Shown: positions 1 through 6,759, counted from the stretch's first letter. The stretch: 9,210 nucleotides of DNA from Candidatus Zixiibacteriota bacterium (GCA_030628225.1 DAOVRJ010000086.1:1-9210), one strand, 5' to 3'. Made by a program: numbers and translations. Notes: a model not told the origin generated them from the letters alone.

Positions 1-1428
1 CTCCCAGATGGCCTCCCCTTTGGAGGACACCTTCAAAGGCACTCGCATACAATCGGGATATAATACCTGGTTGATGGCCAGGGGCTCCCTGCTTAGTTTC
101 TCCCGAATCACCTGCTCCTCACCGATAAGCTCTCCTCCTCCGGTCATCCAGGAGCGCCATTTCGTCAGAGCGCGCTCTGACGAAAGCACGCCGACAATCT
201 CGAAGAAAACGAGTCCCGGCAGGATGATGCTCAGAACCGTCTTTCCATCGCCGCCCAGAACGGTGGCCACAAAAAATGCCTCCACGGCGGCGACGCCCGC
301 CTGGGGCAGCATCAGCTTGGGTAAAGTGTTCCTCATCCGGCGCTCCACCCTCGTGATCCGGCAACCCAGCCAGGAACCACCCATTTTCCCCACCGTTCTG
401 GCCGCCACATAGGCTCCAATGACCAAAAAGTTCTCCGGATGGAATGCCTCGATGTCCGCGTTGGCCCCGATGAGAGCGAAAAAGACCAGCGTGTACATGG
501 AGGTGGCACCTTCGATGCGCAGAGACTGAAACACTTGCCGGGAATACAAGTTGGAAATGAGCACGCCTGCGGCAACGACTGTGATCAGAAAGGGAAGATG
601 CCAGTGAAGAGCCAGGCCAACGCCCAGACACACACAGCCGGCCACGATGATGAACACCTCCATGGACGGACCGGGTAATTCGGAGATCAGCCGCGAAAGG
701 AACTCCGGACCGGGAAGGGGCTTTGCTCTGCCCCGTGCCCCCTCGGGTTCGAGCCACCGCCGCTCCAGCGCAAATCTGAGAACAATAAAGATCGCCAGCC
801 CGATCAGCAAGGCATAGATGAGCTCTCGCACCACAGGCAGAGAGAGGCCCAGCAAGGAAAAGTCGCCGCCTTTTTCTAATAGCAGGGCCGCCTGACAGGT
901 AATGGAGAAGACGATGATCTCGATGACATCATCAAGTACCACCATCCCGCCGAGCCTGCTGCGCATTGCCCCCCCGATATCCAACCGGTTCATGATGGCG
1001 AAGGTGGCAGCAGGCGCGGTGGCGATGCCGATGCTTCCGATGAGCAATGCCACGATGGGTCTAAAACCCAGAAGCAGAAAAGTTCCCGTTACACAGGTCC
1101 AGGTGATAAAACCCTCGGTGAGAGAAAGGACCAGCATGCCTCCGCCGATCTTTCTGAACTTTTCGCGATTCAGCTCGTCGCCAATGCCAAAGGCGATAAG
1201 GCTCAAAAAAACGAAGGCAAAAAAGTGAAGTGAATGGAGAGCACTCCGATATGCTGGAAATTTGTGCTCGATAAACAGTAAAAGGATGGGACCAACAACA
1301 AGTCCCCCAAGGACCTGACCGACGACTTCACCGATTTTCAGACGGCGGGTGATCTTGGAGCCAAAGTGAGCCACCAGCACGAGCAGACCCAAACTGAAAA
1401 TTTGCATGTAGAATAGCTCAAAGGACAT
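1..1428 (-). CDS. CPA2-family cation:proton antiporter, 3' end beyond window
   Basis: An open frame runs from ATG 1428 to the left edge without a stop (476 residues visible). It predicts an inner-membrane monovalent cation/H+ exchanger. Residues 1-420 are a series of hydrophobic helices. The CPA2 signature is present: an unwound-helix motif TAPAAT at 137-142, a paired aspartate LDD with D166-D167 (the ion-binding carboxylates of NapA-type exchangers), and a conserved lysine in RTVGKMGG (K348). In characterised relatives the DD pair and this Lys go with electrogenic exchange, which is inferred here. A hydrophilic insert (about 222-252) splits two helix groups. After about residue 425 the chain becomes soluble. 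Its last visible part (MRVPLKVSSKGEAIWE) resembles the start of a PTS EIIA-type domain, a known fusion partner, but the domain is cut off. An AAGAGG ribosome binding site lies about 10 nt before the ATG. The promoter at 1485-1513 suggests independent transcription. Confidence 0.9.
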   Translation of the reverse strand, partial: MSFELFYMQIFSLGLLVLVAHFGSKITRRLKIGEVVGQVLGGLVVGPILLLFIEHKFPAYRSALHSLHFFAFVFLSLIAFGIGDELNREKFRKIGGGMLVLSLTEGFITWTCVTGTFLLLGFRPIVALLIGSIGIATAPAATFAIMNRLDIGGAMRSRLGGMVVLDDVIEIIVFSITCQAALLLEKGGDFSLLGLSLPVVRELIYALLIGLAIFIVLRFALERRWLEPEGARGRAKPLPGPEFLSRLISELPGPSMEVFIIVAGCVCLGVGLALHWHLPFLITVVAAGVLISNLYSRQVFQSLRIEGATSMYTLVFFALIGANADIEAFHPENFLVIGAYVAARTVGKMGGSWLGCRITRVERRMRNTLPKLMLPQAGVAAVEAFFVATVLGGDGKTVLSIILPGLVFFEIVGVLSSERALTKWRSWMTGGGELIGEEQVIREKLSREPLAINQVLYPDCMRVPLKVSSKGEAIWE

Positions 1429-1484
1429 GGTTCAGAGACCTCTTCGTGTGTAACTTCTCTAACCCCGAGAAATAACGGCGCTGA

Positions 1485-1513
1485 TTATTAAAGTGCGCTG
1501 AGGCTCATCTCAA
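1485..1513 (-). promoter_or_regulatory. Candidate sigma70 promoter of the antiporter gene
   Basis: Read on the minus strand, TTGAGA (1513-1508) and TAATAA (1490-1485) are separated by exactly 17 nt. This places the start of transcription near 1478, about 50 nt ahead of the antiporter ATG. The leader holds a small TTCTC/GAGAA dyad at 1455-1471. The remaining intergenic DNA up to 1634 shows no clear terminator for the upstream metallo-hydrolase gene: there is a T5 tract on the minus strand near 1550 but no convincing stem before it. Confidence 0.5.
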
Positions 1514-1634
1514 AAAGATGTTACCCTGGCTTCAGGCATTCCAGACTATTAAAAAGAGCCCGAGCATGACAGGATAAGCACACAGCCTGTAGATCAATAT
1601 GTTCGTCTCCTGCTTGGCGATCGAAGTTGACATT

Positions 1635-2273
1635 TTATACTTCTATGATCGCCCCCGCTCCGCCGGCGATGTATTTCTCAGGATACAAAGATTTGATCTC
1701 CGGGATATGCTGCGTGCAGTGCGTCGGGCAGACCATCTGCACATCACTCAGCAATTCATAGTCATCGAACCCGTGGAAACCACCGACAATGGCACAAACC
1801 CTCCCAAATTGCGCGGCAGCGTCAAGAACGACTTTCACTGTAGGGTGTGAACATCCCACAACTACAACCACTCCTTTTTCCGTCTTAACTGCCAGGGACT
1901 GTTCTATGCTATCAAGCTCGCCGGTGGAAAAGATGTTCTCATGCATTCTCATCGGCTCATGCACACAGATGAACTCTTTCGCATGACGAGTCTTCTTTAA
2001 TGAGAAAGGTGCATATATCTTCACATCATCATTCTGCTTCAGAAAAGCCGCCAGACCGCCTGTATGATCATAGTGGTCATGAGAGATGAACACTTCCTCG
2101 ATTGATCGCGGATCGATGTGCAGCTTCATCATGTTCTCAAGAAGTATCGAGCCATTGGCACCGGTATCAAAAAGAATTGTTCTGCCGTATACTTCCACAA
2201 GACAGGAAAAACCCCAGTCGGGTATAAGATCTGCTCGCATCACGGTATTGTCATAGACGATCGTGATCTTCAT
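1635..2273 (-). CDS. Metallo-beta-lactamase-fold hydrolase (COG1237-like)
   Basis: This 212-residue cytosolic protein has the full metal-binding set of an MBL-fold hydrolase: the H-x-H-x-D-H motif in SHDHYDHTGG (H65, H67, D69, H70), GCSHPT (H143), GGFHGF (H167) and CPTHC (H185). FDTGANG near residue 35 is the usual early strand-loop. The overall pattern, including the GCSH and FHGF motifs, matches the COG1237 group. Members of that group are annotated as beta-ribofuranosylaminobenzene 5'-phosphate synthase-like enzymes, but the substrate of most is unknown. It is shorter than many group members, which I recall as roughly 250-280 aa. It starts 9 nt after the stop of the Cys-rich gene, with TGAGGA immediately before the ATG, so translation is probably coupled. 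It is the last gene of the four-gene cluster. Family assignment is firm and substrate is not. Confidence 0.88.
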   Translation of the reverse strand: MKITIVYDNTVMRADLIPDWGFSCLVEVYGRTILFDTGANGSILLENMMKLHIDPRSIEEVFISHDHYDHTGGLAAFLKQNDDVKIYAPFSLKKTRHAKEFICVHEPMRMHENIFSTGELDSIEQSLAVKTEKGVVVVVGCSHPTVKVVLDAAAQFGRVCAIVGGFHGFDDYELLSDVQMVCPTHCTQHIPEIKSLYPEKYIAGGAGAIIEV

Positions 2274-2282
2274 TCCTCAGGC

Positions 2283-2513
2283 CTATTTGCTTGCGGTTGT
2301 CCCCGAACAGGTAAAGGCATGCTGTTTCATCTTCACCCATTTCCCCTCGGCTATGCCAATCAGATTTCCACATTCACAGACGACCCTGTCCCCATGACGA
2401 ACGCTATAATCCTCCACGACTCGATCGTTCCAACAATGCAGTAATTTCCCTTTTCCGACCTTTTTGTACCTGAAGATCTTCCGACGGCACCTGGCACACT
2501 TTATGGTGAGCAT
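2283..2513 (-). CDS. Small Cys-rich putative zinc-ribbon protein (76 aa)
   Basis: This is a 76-residue basic protein with an N-terminal C-x2-C knuckle (C6, C9: CARC), a central C27 preceded by H26, a C-x-C pair (C46, C48: CECG) and a late C69. The spacing suggests one structural zinc site made of the CxxC and CxC pairs, in the manner of rubredoxin-like or zinc-ribbon mini-proteins. No catalytic motif is seen. The AGGGGA ribosome binding site 4 nt before the ATG supports the start. The gene lies 43 nt after the NagB/PIG-L fusion gene and 9 nt before the metallo-hydrolase gene, on the same strand, so it belongs to the same transcription unit. It looks like a conserved hypothetical of anaerobic bacteria, but I cannot name a family. 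A nucleic-acid-binding or protein-adaptor role would be a guess. Confidence 0.82.
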   Translation of the reverse strand: MLTIKCARCRRKIFRYKKVGKGKLLHCWNDRVVEDYSVRHGDRVVCECGNLIGIAEGKWVKMKQHAFTCSGTTASK

Positions 2514-2556
2514 TTTCCCCTGCGTTTTTCTCGCTGAGCAGATCCTGACCGGCCAG

Positions 2557-4905
2557 TTACAGCTCCTGCATACTGCTCCTCAGCTTCTCAGAATGCTGAT
2601 AGAATTCCTTCAGATCCATCTGGCGCAAAAACACCAATCCGTGAGCCGCACGCATTCTGGGGCTGTCATGAGAGCCGAAAAGCTCGCGTCCCAGACACGT
2701 CTTCAGCATCTGGTATTGCTCCACCATAATTTTCTGGGCCAGACGGTAGAACGGACCATCATATTCGTAACTGGGAAATGACGCCTCTCTTTGGGATCCG
2801 AAGCATTTCATAAACGCGTTTTCCATAATCGCCATAGAATTAAGGGAAATGGGCACAAACATGTTTGCTTCAGATGGATGAAATCGATACCATACATTGC
2901 GATACCCCCACACCTGAACGTCCGGCTTGATCTTCTCATACCGTCGCAGGGCCTCGGTAGTGGCCTGTAAAACTTTGTAGTGGGTATCCGGCCCGCTCCC
3001 CTCCGGATCCAGGGCCACCGTGACCACATCCGGCCTGTCTCTCTCCATTAATTTGTAAATGGGTAGAACATCCCTATTTGTCTCAGGTTGCTCCTCAAAA
3101 ATCTCCCCTTTGTAAAATCCCATTCGAATGTGGTTGACCGATTGGGTGTTGAATCCAAAATAACCCCACAAAAGATCTGCTTCCCATTCCCGGATCACGC
3201 CCTTCAACTGTTGAATATGAGACAGATCCTTCTTTCCGGGATATTGCGTCTGGAAATAGTTAATTAATTCGTCGATACGATTGAGTAATCGCGTAACGCT
3301 GTCCTCTTCATACAAAAAAATCAAATTCCGCAGCAGCCGGCGAGCCTCCCCCTCATCTTTCATGGTTCGGCTATGGGCGGCGATGCCATCGAGGTACTGA
3401 AACACATCACGGCTACGGCCGATTTCAAAATCTGGCCTAAAGTAATCCTCCTTCATTAAATTGCGAAACTCATCCGACACAATCCACACCTTGAGTTTTT
3501 GAAGCAGATCGAGCACATAGCCGTTTGTGACAGCCGTAAAACCACTGGTCGCATAGTTGAAGGTGTGTTTGTTGGTGACCGGCCGCACCAGATGTGCGAC
3601 GTAGCCCAAATATCCCAACATGATGTCATCATGATGGGGCCCCATATGCATGAATGTTGTGTTCTGTATATCCGCCCGCCCGCGCTCGACCTTTTCTATC
3701 AGATTTTGCTGCACTTTTCCGGTAACGGCCGATACATCTCCTTCAAAACGCCTTAGTACCTCTGCAGAGGAACGTATGGAGTTGAAATCATCCCTGCTGA
3801 GGTCGCCAATACGTCTGTTGCGCTCCAGGGCCAGATTGATGACCACACGCTCCACAACCTCCTCGGAAAGCTGCGCAGCCCTTTTTACATCCACATACAC
3901 TCTCTCGGTCAAGAGGCACGCAGCCCCCTTGGTGAGGTAAAAACGGGCGTTGGGCAGATCGTGTAAGACCGTTGCTGGAAACAAAATGCTCTTGGGCTGT
4001 TGGATGGCATTGAACACTGTCGGCGCTTTGGCCTCGCCAGCAGCGATGATAATCACCACAACATCCTTGCTCAGGGTGATGGTAGCCAGCCCAATGGTGA
4101 TGACCAGCCGGTTCTTAGCCACCTCAACACCGCCCAGATCGGTGGCAGCGGCGGCCTGGGTTTCATAATTGGTGGGCATGAGCCGGGTGGTGGAATAGTG
4201 GTCCGAGCCCCTCACGTTAAAGGCAATATGACCATCCGGCCCGATACCACCCAAGAAAAACCCTATTCCCCCCAGTTTGCGGATATGGCTTTCATATTCC
4301 ATACACCATTGATCCACCTGAGCAATCACCGCTTTTTGACGCCGCTCAACCCGAGTTCCCGGCTGGCGGACCCGCAATGACAAATCGACTATGTTATCGG
4401 GAAAAACCGCTGTCATCTTTCTTCCCCTGGGTATCCCCAGCTGTGCGGTGTTTATCAGCAATGCCTTTTTCCCATCCAGACCAAAGCCCTTGATGTAAAA
4501 TTTATTGACATAATAGTAGAAGCTGTTGGTCTGCTCGGGGTCGATAGGATAAAAATCGTCAATTTGAACAAAGTGCAAGCTCTTCATGTCCGGCTTGATC
4601 GTCGGGTCCACGCCGCCTTCGCTCAAATCCTTTTGTGCCTCCGGCGAATCCCAATTGCTCAAATAGAACTTCACCCGTTTGATGAAATGCTCCGGCGTTT
4701 TCCCGGTGGGCAGCGAAATCACCCCCCCGGGGTTCTCCTGCACCCATTCGATAAAACGCAGCGCCGTGAGCTTTCCCAACGCCGGGAAATTCACCACCTC
4801 GATGATCCCGATGTGCTCCTTTTGCGGATAGATGAGCTGACGTTCCAATTTCGCCAGCCAGACCTCTTCAACATGGGAGATCTTCACGCTTTTTTTCGCC
4901 GGCAT
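2557..4905 (-). CDS. Glucosamine-6-phosphate deaminase-like/PIG-L-like fusion protein
   Basis: This is a 782-residue soluble two-domain protein. Residues about 36-340 are a NagB-type sugar-phosphate isomerase/deaminase domain: VISLPTGKTPEHF (62-74) is the phosphate loop, QIDDFYPI (114-121) carries the proton-transfer Asp, and GGIGPDGHIAFN (219-230) holds D224 and H226. In E. coli NagB the next residue is catalytic Glu148; here it is V231. Residues about 415-690 form a PIG-L/LmbE-like domain, with the zinc-site motif as PHHDD (423-427) and a later GPDTHYK with H642. This architecture is known from long NagB-like proteins of Bacteroidetes and related groups, typically somewhat shorter. The likely substrate class is amino sugars: deamination/isomerisation in one domain, possible deacetylation in the other. 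Actual activity is unproven given the missing Glu. The RBS GAGGTG lies about 9 nt before the ATG. The gene follows the uracil-DNA glycosylase by 45 nt. Confidence 0.9.
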   Translation of the reverse strand: MPAKKSVKISHVEEVWLAKLERQLIYPQKEHIGIIEVVNFPALGKLTALRFIEWVQENPGGVISLPTGKTPEHFIKRVKFYLSNWDSPEAQKDLSEGGVDPTIKPDMKSLHFVQIDDFYPIDPEQTNSFYYYVNKFYIKGFGLDGKKALLINTAQLGIPRGRKMTAVFPDNIVDLSLRVRQPGTRVERRQKAVIAQVDQWCMEYESHIRKLGGIGFFLGGIGPDGHIAFNVRGSDHYSTTRLMPTNYETQAAAATDLGGVEVAKNRLVITIGLATITLSKDVVVIIIAAGEAKAPTVFNAIQQPKSILFPATVLHDLPNARFYLTKGAACLLTERVYVDVKRAAQLSEEVVERVVINLALERNRRIGDLSRDDFNSIRSSAEVLRRFEGDVSAVTGKVQQNLIEKVERGRADIQNTTFMHMGPHHDDIMLGYLGYVAHLVRPVTNKHTFNYATSGFTAVTNGYVLDLLQKLKVWIVSDEFRNLMKEDYFRPDFEIGRSRDVFQYLDGIAAHSRTMKDEGEARRLLRNLIFLYEEDSVTRLLNRIDELINYFQTQYPGKKDLSHIQQLKGVIREWEADLLWGYFGFNTQSVNHIRMGFYKGEIFEEQPETNRDVLPIYKLMERDRPDVVTVALDPEGSGPDTHYKVLQATTEALRRYEKIKPDVQVWGYRNVWYRFHPSEANMFVPISLNSMAIMENAFMKCFGSQREASFPSYEYDGPFYRLAQKIMVEQYQMLKTCLGRELFGSHDSPRMRAAHGLVFLRQMDLKEFYQHSEKLRSSMQEL

Positions 4906-4950
4906 TTTATTTCACCTCTTGCTTTCCCTTTTTTTATCCGGCCCCTGCGC

Positions 4951-5535
4951 TCACTGGCCTTTTTCCAGCAGATTCGTTAAAAGCAGGCGCATCTTGCTGT
5001 AATTCCTTACCATCTCTTCTTTTATGGAACTGTTGTACAGAACGGCGGCGGGGTGCTGCACGGGAAGCAACTTCCTGTCACCAGCCGGCAATACTTCCCC
5101 ATATACCTGGTGAAGCTCTGCTCTGGGCGGCAACGCAATCGCGTATTTCCCCAAGAGGTATCTGGTTGCATAATAGCCAAGTGAAACCAGTATTCCGGGA
5201 TTTATTAGCTCTATCTCCCGATTCAGATACTGGCTGCAGATCTCTATCTCATCGGCCTTTGGCTTCCTGTATCCAGGAAGCATGCACTTTATGAGATTCG
5301 TCATATAAAGATCTGGCAAATCAATGTCAATCGTTCTCAACAGATCGCGGAGCACTTCTCCCGATGGCCCGATGAACATCTGCCCTTCTCTGTCCTCGTT
5401 CTCCCCGGGCGCCTGGGCAATGAGCATCAACCTGGCCTGCAGATTCCCTTCACCGCAAAGAGCGTGTATCCTGGTCTCGGCCAGCCTGCATTTGTGGCAC
5501 ATCCTGATCTGGCCATTCAGAACCTCGATGCTCAT
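4951..5535 (-). CDS. udg: Family 4 (Fe-S) uracil-DNA glycosylase
   Basis: This 194-residue DNA repair enzyme excises uracil arising from cytosine deamination. Four cysteines (C13, C16, C84, C100) are spaced as in family 4 enzymes, where they hold a [4Fe-4S] cluster. The active-site segment reads QAPGENED (41-48), followed by GQMFIGPSGEVL, equivalent to the family's GEAPGxxED...GxPFVGxAG. MTNLIKCMLPGYRKP (78-92) and the HPAAVLY motif (161-167) are also typical. Length is normal for the family. The ATG at 5535 is supported by AAGGGA about 8 nt upstream and by the position of the first Cys pair. The gene is first in the putative cluster and is preceded by about 180 nt of leader that contains an epimerase-gene remnant, whose frame ends in a TGA overlapping this ATG. 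Family 4 enzymes are common in thermophiles and anaerobes. Confidence 0.93.
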   Translation of the reverse strand: MSIEVLNGQIRMCHKCRLAETRIHALCGEGNLQARLMLIAQAPGENEDREGQMFIGPSGEVLRDLLRTIDIDLPDLYMTNLIKCMLPGYRKPKADEIEICSQYLNREIELINPGILVSLGYYATRYLLGKYAIALPPRAELHQVYGEVLPAGDRKLLPVQHPAAVLYNSSIKEEMVRNYSKMRLLLTNLLEKGQ

Positions 5536-5713
5536 GCGATATCCCTTTGCGCAGATACCACCTGATCTTCTCTCTACGCACCATCGTCAGCAAGGCAGGT
5601 GAAGTGGCCGCCGAGCTTGTCAGCGGGCAAATGCCCGGCCCAGAAAGGGACCACCTCGTCCAGCAATTGCTGGCGGTGGAAATCCAGAGGCTTATGGCTC
5701 TGGCGAGCTCCAT
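5532..5713 (-). pseudogene. N-terminal remnant of an N-acylglucosamine 2-epimerase (AGE) gene
   Basis: Between the promoter and the glycosylase gene, the minus strand reads LLDEVVPFW, then GHLPADKLGG, then HFTCLADDG (about 5666-5580). This matches the conserved N-terminus of AGE-family proteins (LLxDVLPFW...D..GGyFTCLdrdG), which interconvert N-acetylglucosamine and N-acetylmannosamine. The frame is broken. An in-frame TAG lies at 5576-5574, right after the DGA. The likely original start (ATG 5713, MELARAISL) is in another frame, so a frameshift is needed near 5690. The reading after the TAG (REDQVVSAQ) still loosely fits the family's D-x-D-K-x-V-W-x-Q stretch. It then ends in a TGA that overlaps the glycosylase start. 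About 58 codons remain of a gene that normally has roughly 400. It is clearly non-functional as an epimerase. Identity rests on motif recognition only. Confidence 0.62.
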
Positions 5714-5722
5714 TTCGTCTGT

Positions 5723-5751
5723 ATGATACGGCCTTTGGAATCAGAATTCAA
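5723..5751 (-). promoter_or_regulatory. Strong sigma70-like promoter ahead of the four-gene cluster
   Basis: On the minus strand TTGAAT (5751-5746) and TATCAT (5728-5723) stand exactly 17 nt apart. Transcription should start near 5716, only a few bases before the old epimerase ATG at 5713 and about 180 nt before the glycosylase ATG. The simplest reading is that this was the epimerase promoter and now drives the glycosylase, NagB/PIG-L, Cys-rich and MBL genes. Confidence 0.6.
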
Positions 5752-5845
5752 GAGAATAAATGCCCGGGGAGCATAAAAAAACCGGCGAGTATTTCATCGC
5801 TGGCGGCTTTATATTCTCGGGCTGATGTGGCCCATCTCTCAGATA

Positions 5846-5873
5846 TCTCTGGTGATGTGTCTGCTGCCAGAGA
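5846..5873. repeat. Perfect 7-bp inverted repeat
   Basis: TCTCTGG (5846-5852) and CCAGAGA (5867-5873) are perfect reverse complements around a 14-nt loop, which can add two G-T wobble pairs. The left arm overlaps the palindrome AGATATCT at 5841-5848. No T tract follows on either strand, so it is not a standard intrinsic terminator. Confidence 0.5.
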
Positions 5874-5900
5874 ATTGGGTTTGATGAAGCAAAAGGAAAC

Positions 5901-5964
5901 GCGAGTGCACCGTCGGGCGCCAGAGCACACATATACTCCCAGACACGCCGGACGGCGCACTCGC
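5901..5964. repeat. Long imperfect inverted repeat downstream of the lipoprotein gene
   Basis: Arms 5901-5914 and 5951-5964 pair over 14 positions with one A-C mismatch. After one G-G mismatch the stem continues for four pairs (5916-5919 with 5946-5949), leaving a 26-nt loop. This makes 17 pairs over 19 positions, GC-rich. On the minus strand it lies 45 nt after the lipoprotein stop and is followed only by a loose T-rich run (GTTTCCTTTTG). It could act as a weak terminator, an mRNA-stabilising hairpin or a copy of a dispersed REP-like repeat. Confidence 0.6.
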
Positions 5965-6008
5965 ACTCTTCCGCCAGGAGGGCGGTTATGTTATACAACT
6001 ACCAGGAG

Positions 6009-6482
6009 CTACTTTTTCCCCTCGTGCCGGCCGAGGATGATATGACATCCGTTATCTTCGAAGACCGTCACGTTTGCCACAAATCTGCCGCCTTTTTTCT
6101 GCCACGCGCATCCCCAAACCCCATCTTCTTCATGGGCATCCAGGAGCTTTGTCCAACCCTTTTTGGGCATCTTGGATTTATAATAGGAGATCACCTGGGC
6201 AGGTTTGGCATCCGTGATATAGTGCCGCACCTCGCTTCTTTCAAAAGCACCAACCCCTGTTATCACCTTCGCCTCACCCTCGCTCTTCGCGCCAGAGAAA
6301 ATAGGCATATCACCCCAATCTCCCGAGCTCGTCTGGCGAACCTCCACCTGTGCAGATCCGGTCTCAGATGATTCGGTAGAAGCGGCCTGCTGCTGCTTCT
6401 CACCCCCACCACCGCAGGCGATCAAACTCACACAGCCCAGCAGCAGAAGAGATGCCAATAAAAAATGGATCGGCTTCTTCAT
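6009..6482 (-). CDS. Small secreted lipoprotein of unknown function (157 aa)
   Basis: The product starts MKKPIHFLLASLLLLGC and carries the lipobox LIAC with the lipidated Cys at residue 23, then a Gly-rich and Gln/Ser/Thr-rich tether (about 24-55). It should be exported by Sec, lipidated and anchored, probably to the outer membrane because Gly rather than Asp follows the Cys. The C-terminal part (about 60-152) is a compact domain with MPIFSGAK, a YYKSKMPKKGW segment and a strand-rich end (VWGCAWQKKGGRFVANVTVF). The YYxxxMxxxGW pattern recurs in small bacterial lipoproteins of unknown function. I cannot name a family. The start at 6482 is chosen because GGAGG lies 8 nt upstream and the signal peptide begins here. 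An in-frame ATG at 6653 would add 57 residues ahead of the signal peptide and is rejected. A long leader precedes the gene and inverted repeats follow it. Confidence 0.88.
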   Translation of the reverse strand: MKKPIHFLLASLLLLGCVSLIACGGGGEKQQQAASTESSETGSAQVEVRQTSSGDWGDMPIFSGAKSEGEAKVITGVGAFERSEVRHYITDAKPAQVISYYKSKMPKKGWTKLLDAHEEDGVWGCAWQKKGGRFVANVTVFEDNGCHIILGRHEGKK

Positions 6483-6586
6483 CTCTTGATCCTCCCTTTC
6501 CTTACCGTCCTGAATCGAAAAGGCCCTTTTAAAACGAGCCTGATGACCTCCTCCCCAACACCAAAGCGGCACCAGCGCTGGGGGTG

Positions 6587-6610
6587 TCACTTTTCCATTC
6601 TTGCCCTCCT
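6587..6610 (-). promoter_or_regulatory. Strong ribosome binding site followed by a 3-codon ORF
   Basis: On the minus strand AGGAGG (6610-6605) sits six bases before an ATG (6598-6596), an ideal initiation site, yet the reading is only Met-Glu-Lys followed by TGA (6589-6587). The lipoprotein ATG is about 105 nt downstream with its own RBS. It may be a minimal upstream ORF that tunes ribosome loading, or a relic of a lost gene. Confidence 0.35.
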
Positions 6611-6720
6611 TTCTGAGATAAACAAAAAAGTGTATGCGCAAACCTCGCTTCACACCGTTTTCTTATAATATTTGTAGGCGGCGAACCGAAACAGGGCGCG
6701 GCCACCCGACAGCTATTTTA

Positions 6721-6759
6721 TTCACCAGCGTCTGGTACGCTAACCCGACGCCAGGTGAA
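6721..6759. repeat. Stem-loop in the lipoprotein leader
   Basis: TTCACC (6721-6726) pairs with GGTGAA (6754-6759), and after small bulges GCGTC (6728-6732) pairs with GACGC (6747-6751), leaving a 14-nt loop. The stem is flanked by A/T runs but has no T tract on its downstream side on either strand. If the promoter at 6782-6810 is real, the hairpin begins within about 20 nt of the 5' end of the transcript, a usual place for an mRNA-stabilising structure. Confidence 0.5.

Larger units (their letters stand above)
5752..6008. other. Non-coding spacer rich in inverted repeats
   Basis: No frame here gives a protein-like product with a credible start and ribosome binding site on either strand. The stretch holds several dyads: AGATATCT (5841-5848), a 7-bp stem at 5846-5873, a long imperfect stem at 5901-5964 and CCGCC/GGCGG at 5971-5985. 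It separates the lipoprotein gene from the promoter of the next cluster, so transcript termination is one plausible job. Confidence 0.6.

Noticed and set aside
119-757. 212-aa minus-strand frame inside the antiporter gene
   Set aside because: The antiporter frame is continuous over the same DNA with clear helices and motifs. This one is Arg/Gly/His-rich shadow translation.
1514-1634. Possible intrinsic terminator after the metallo-hydrolase gene
   Set aside because: There is a T5 tract on the minus strand but the preceding GCTCGGGCTC is a direct, not inverted, repeat. The only stem (ACAGG/CCTGT) lacks a T tract.
4564-4980. 138-aa plus-strand frame opposite the start of the NagB/PIG-L gene
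   Set aside because: Antisense shadow of a well-supported gene, with no RBS or recognisable motif.
5538-5726. Plus-strand frame reading as a helical peptide (KAGEVAAELVSGQ...) ending at 5726
   Set aside because: It has no start with a ribosome binding site and is antisense to the epimerase remnant, whose motif match on the minus strand explains the codon-like pattern.
5599-6045. 148-aa plus-strand frame and 85-aa minus-strand frame over the intergenic spacer
   Set aside because: Low-complexity composition, no RBS, crosses several hairpins and the promoter. No protein-like pattern.
6483-6653. Upstream start for the lipoprotein giving 214 residues
   Set aside because: It would put 57 residues ahead of a textbook signal peptide and lipobox. 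The start at 6482 has GGAGG at ideal spacing.
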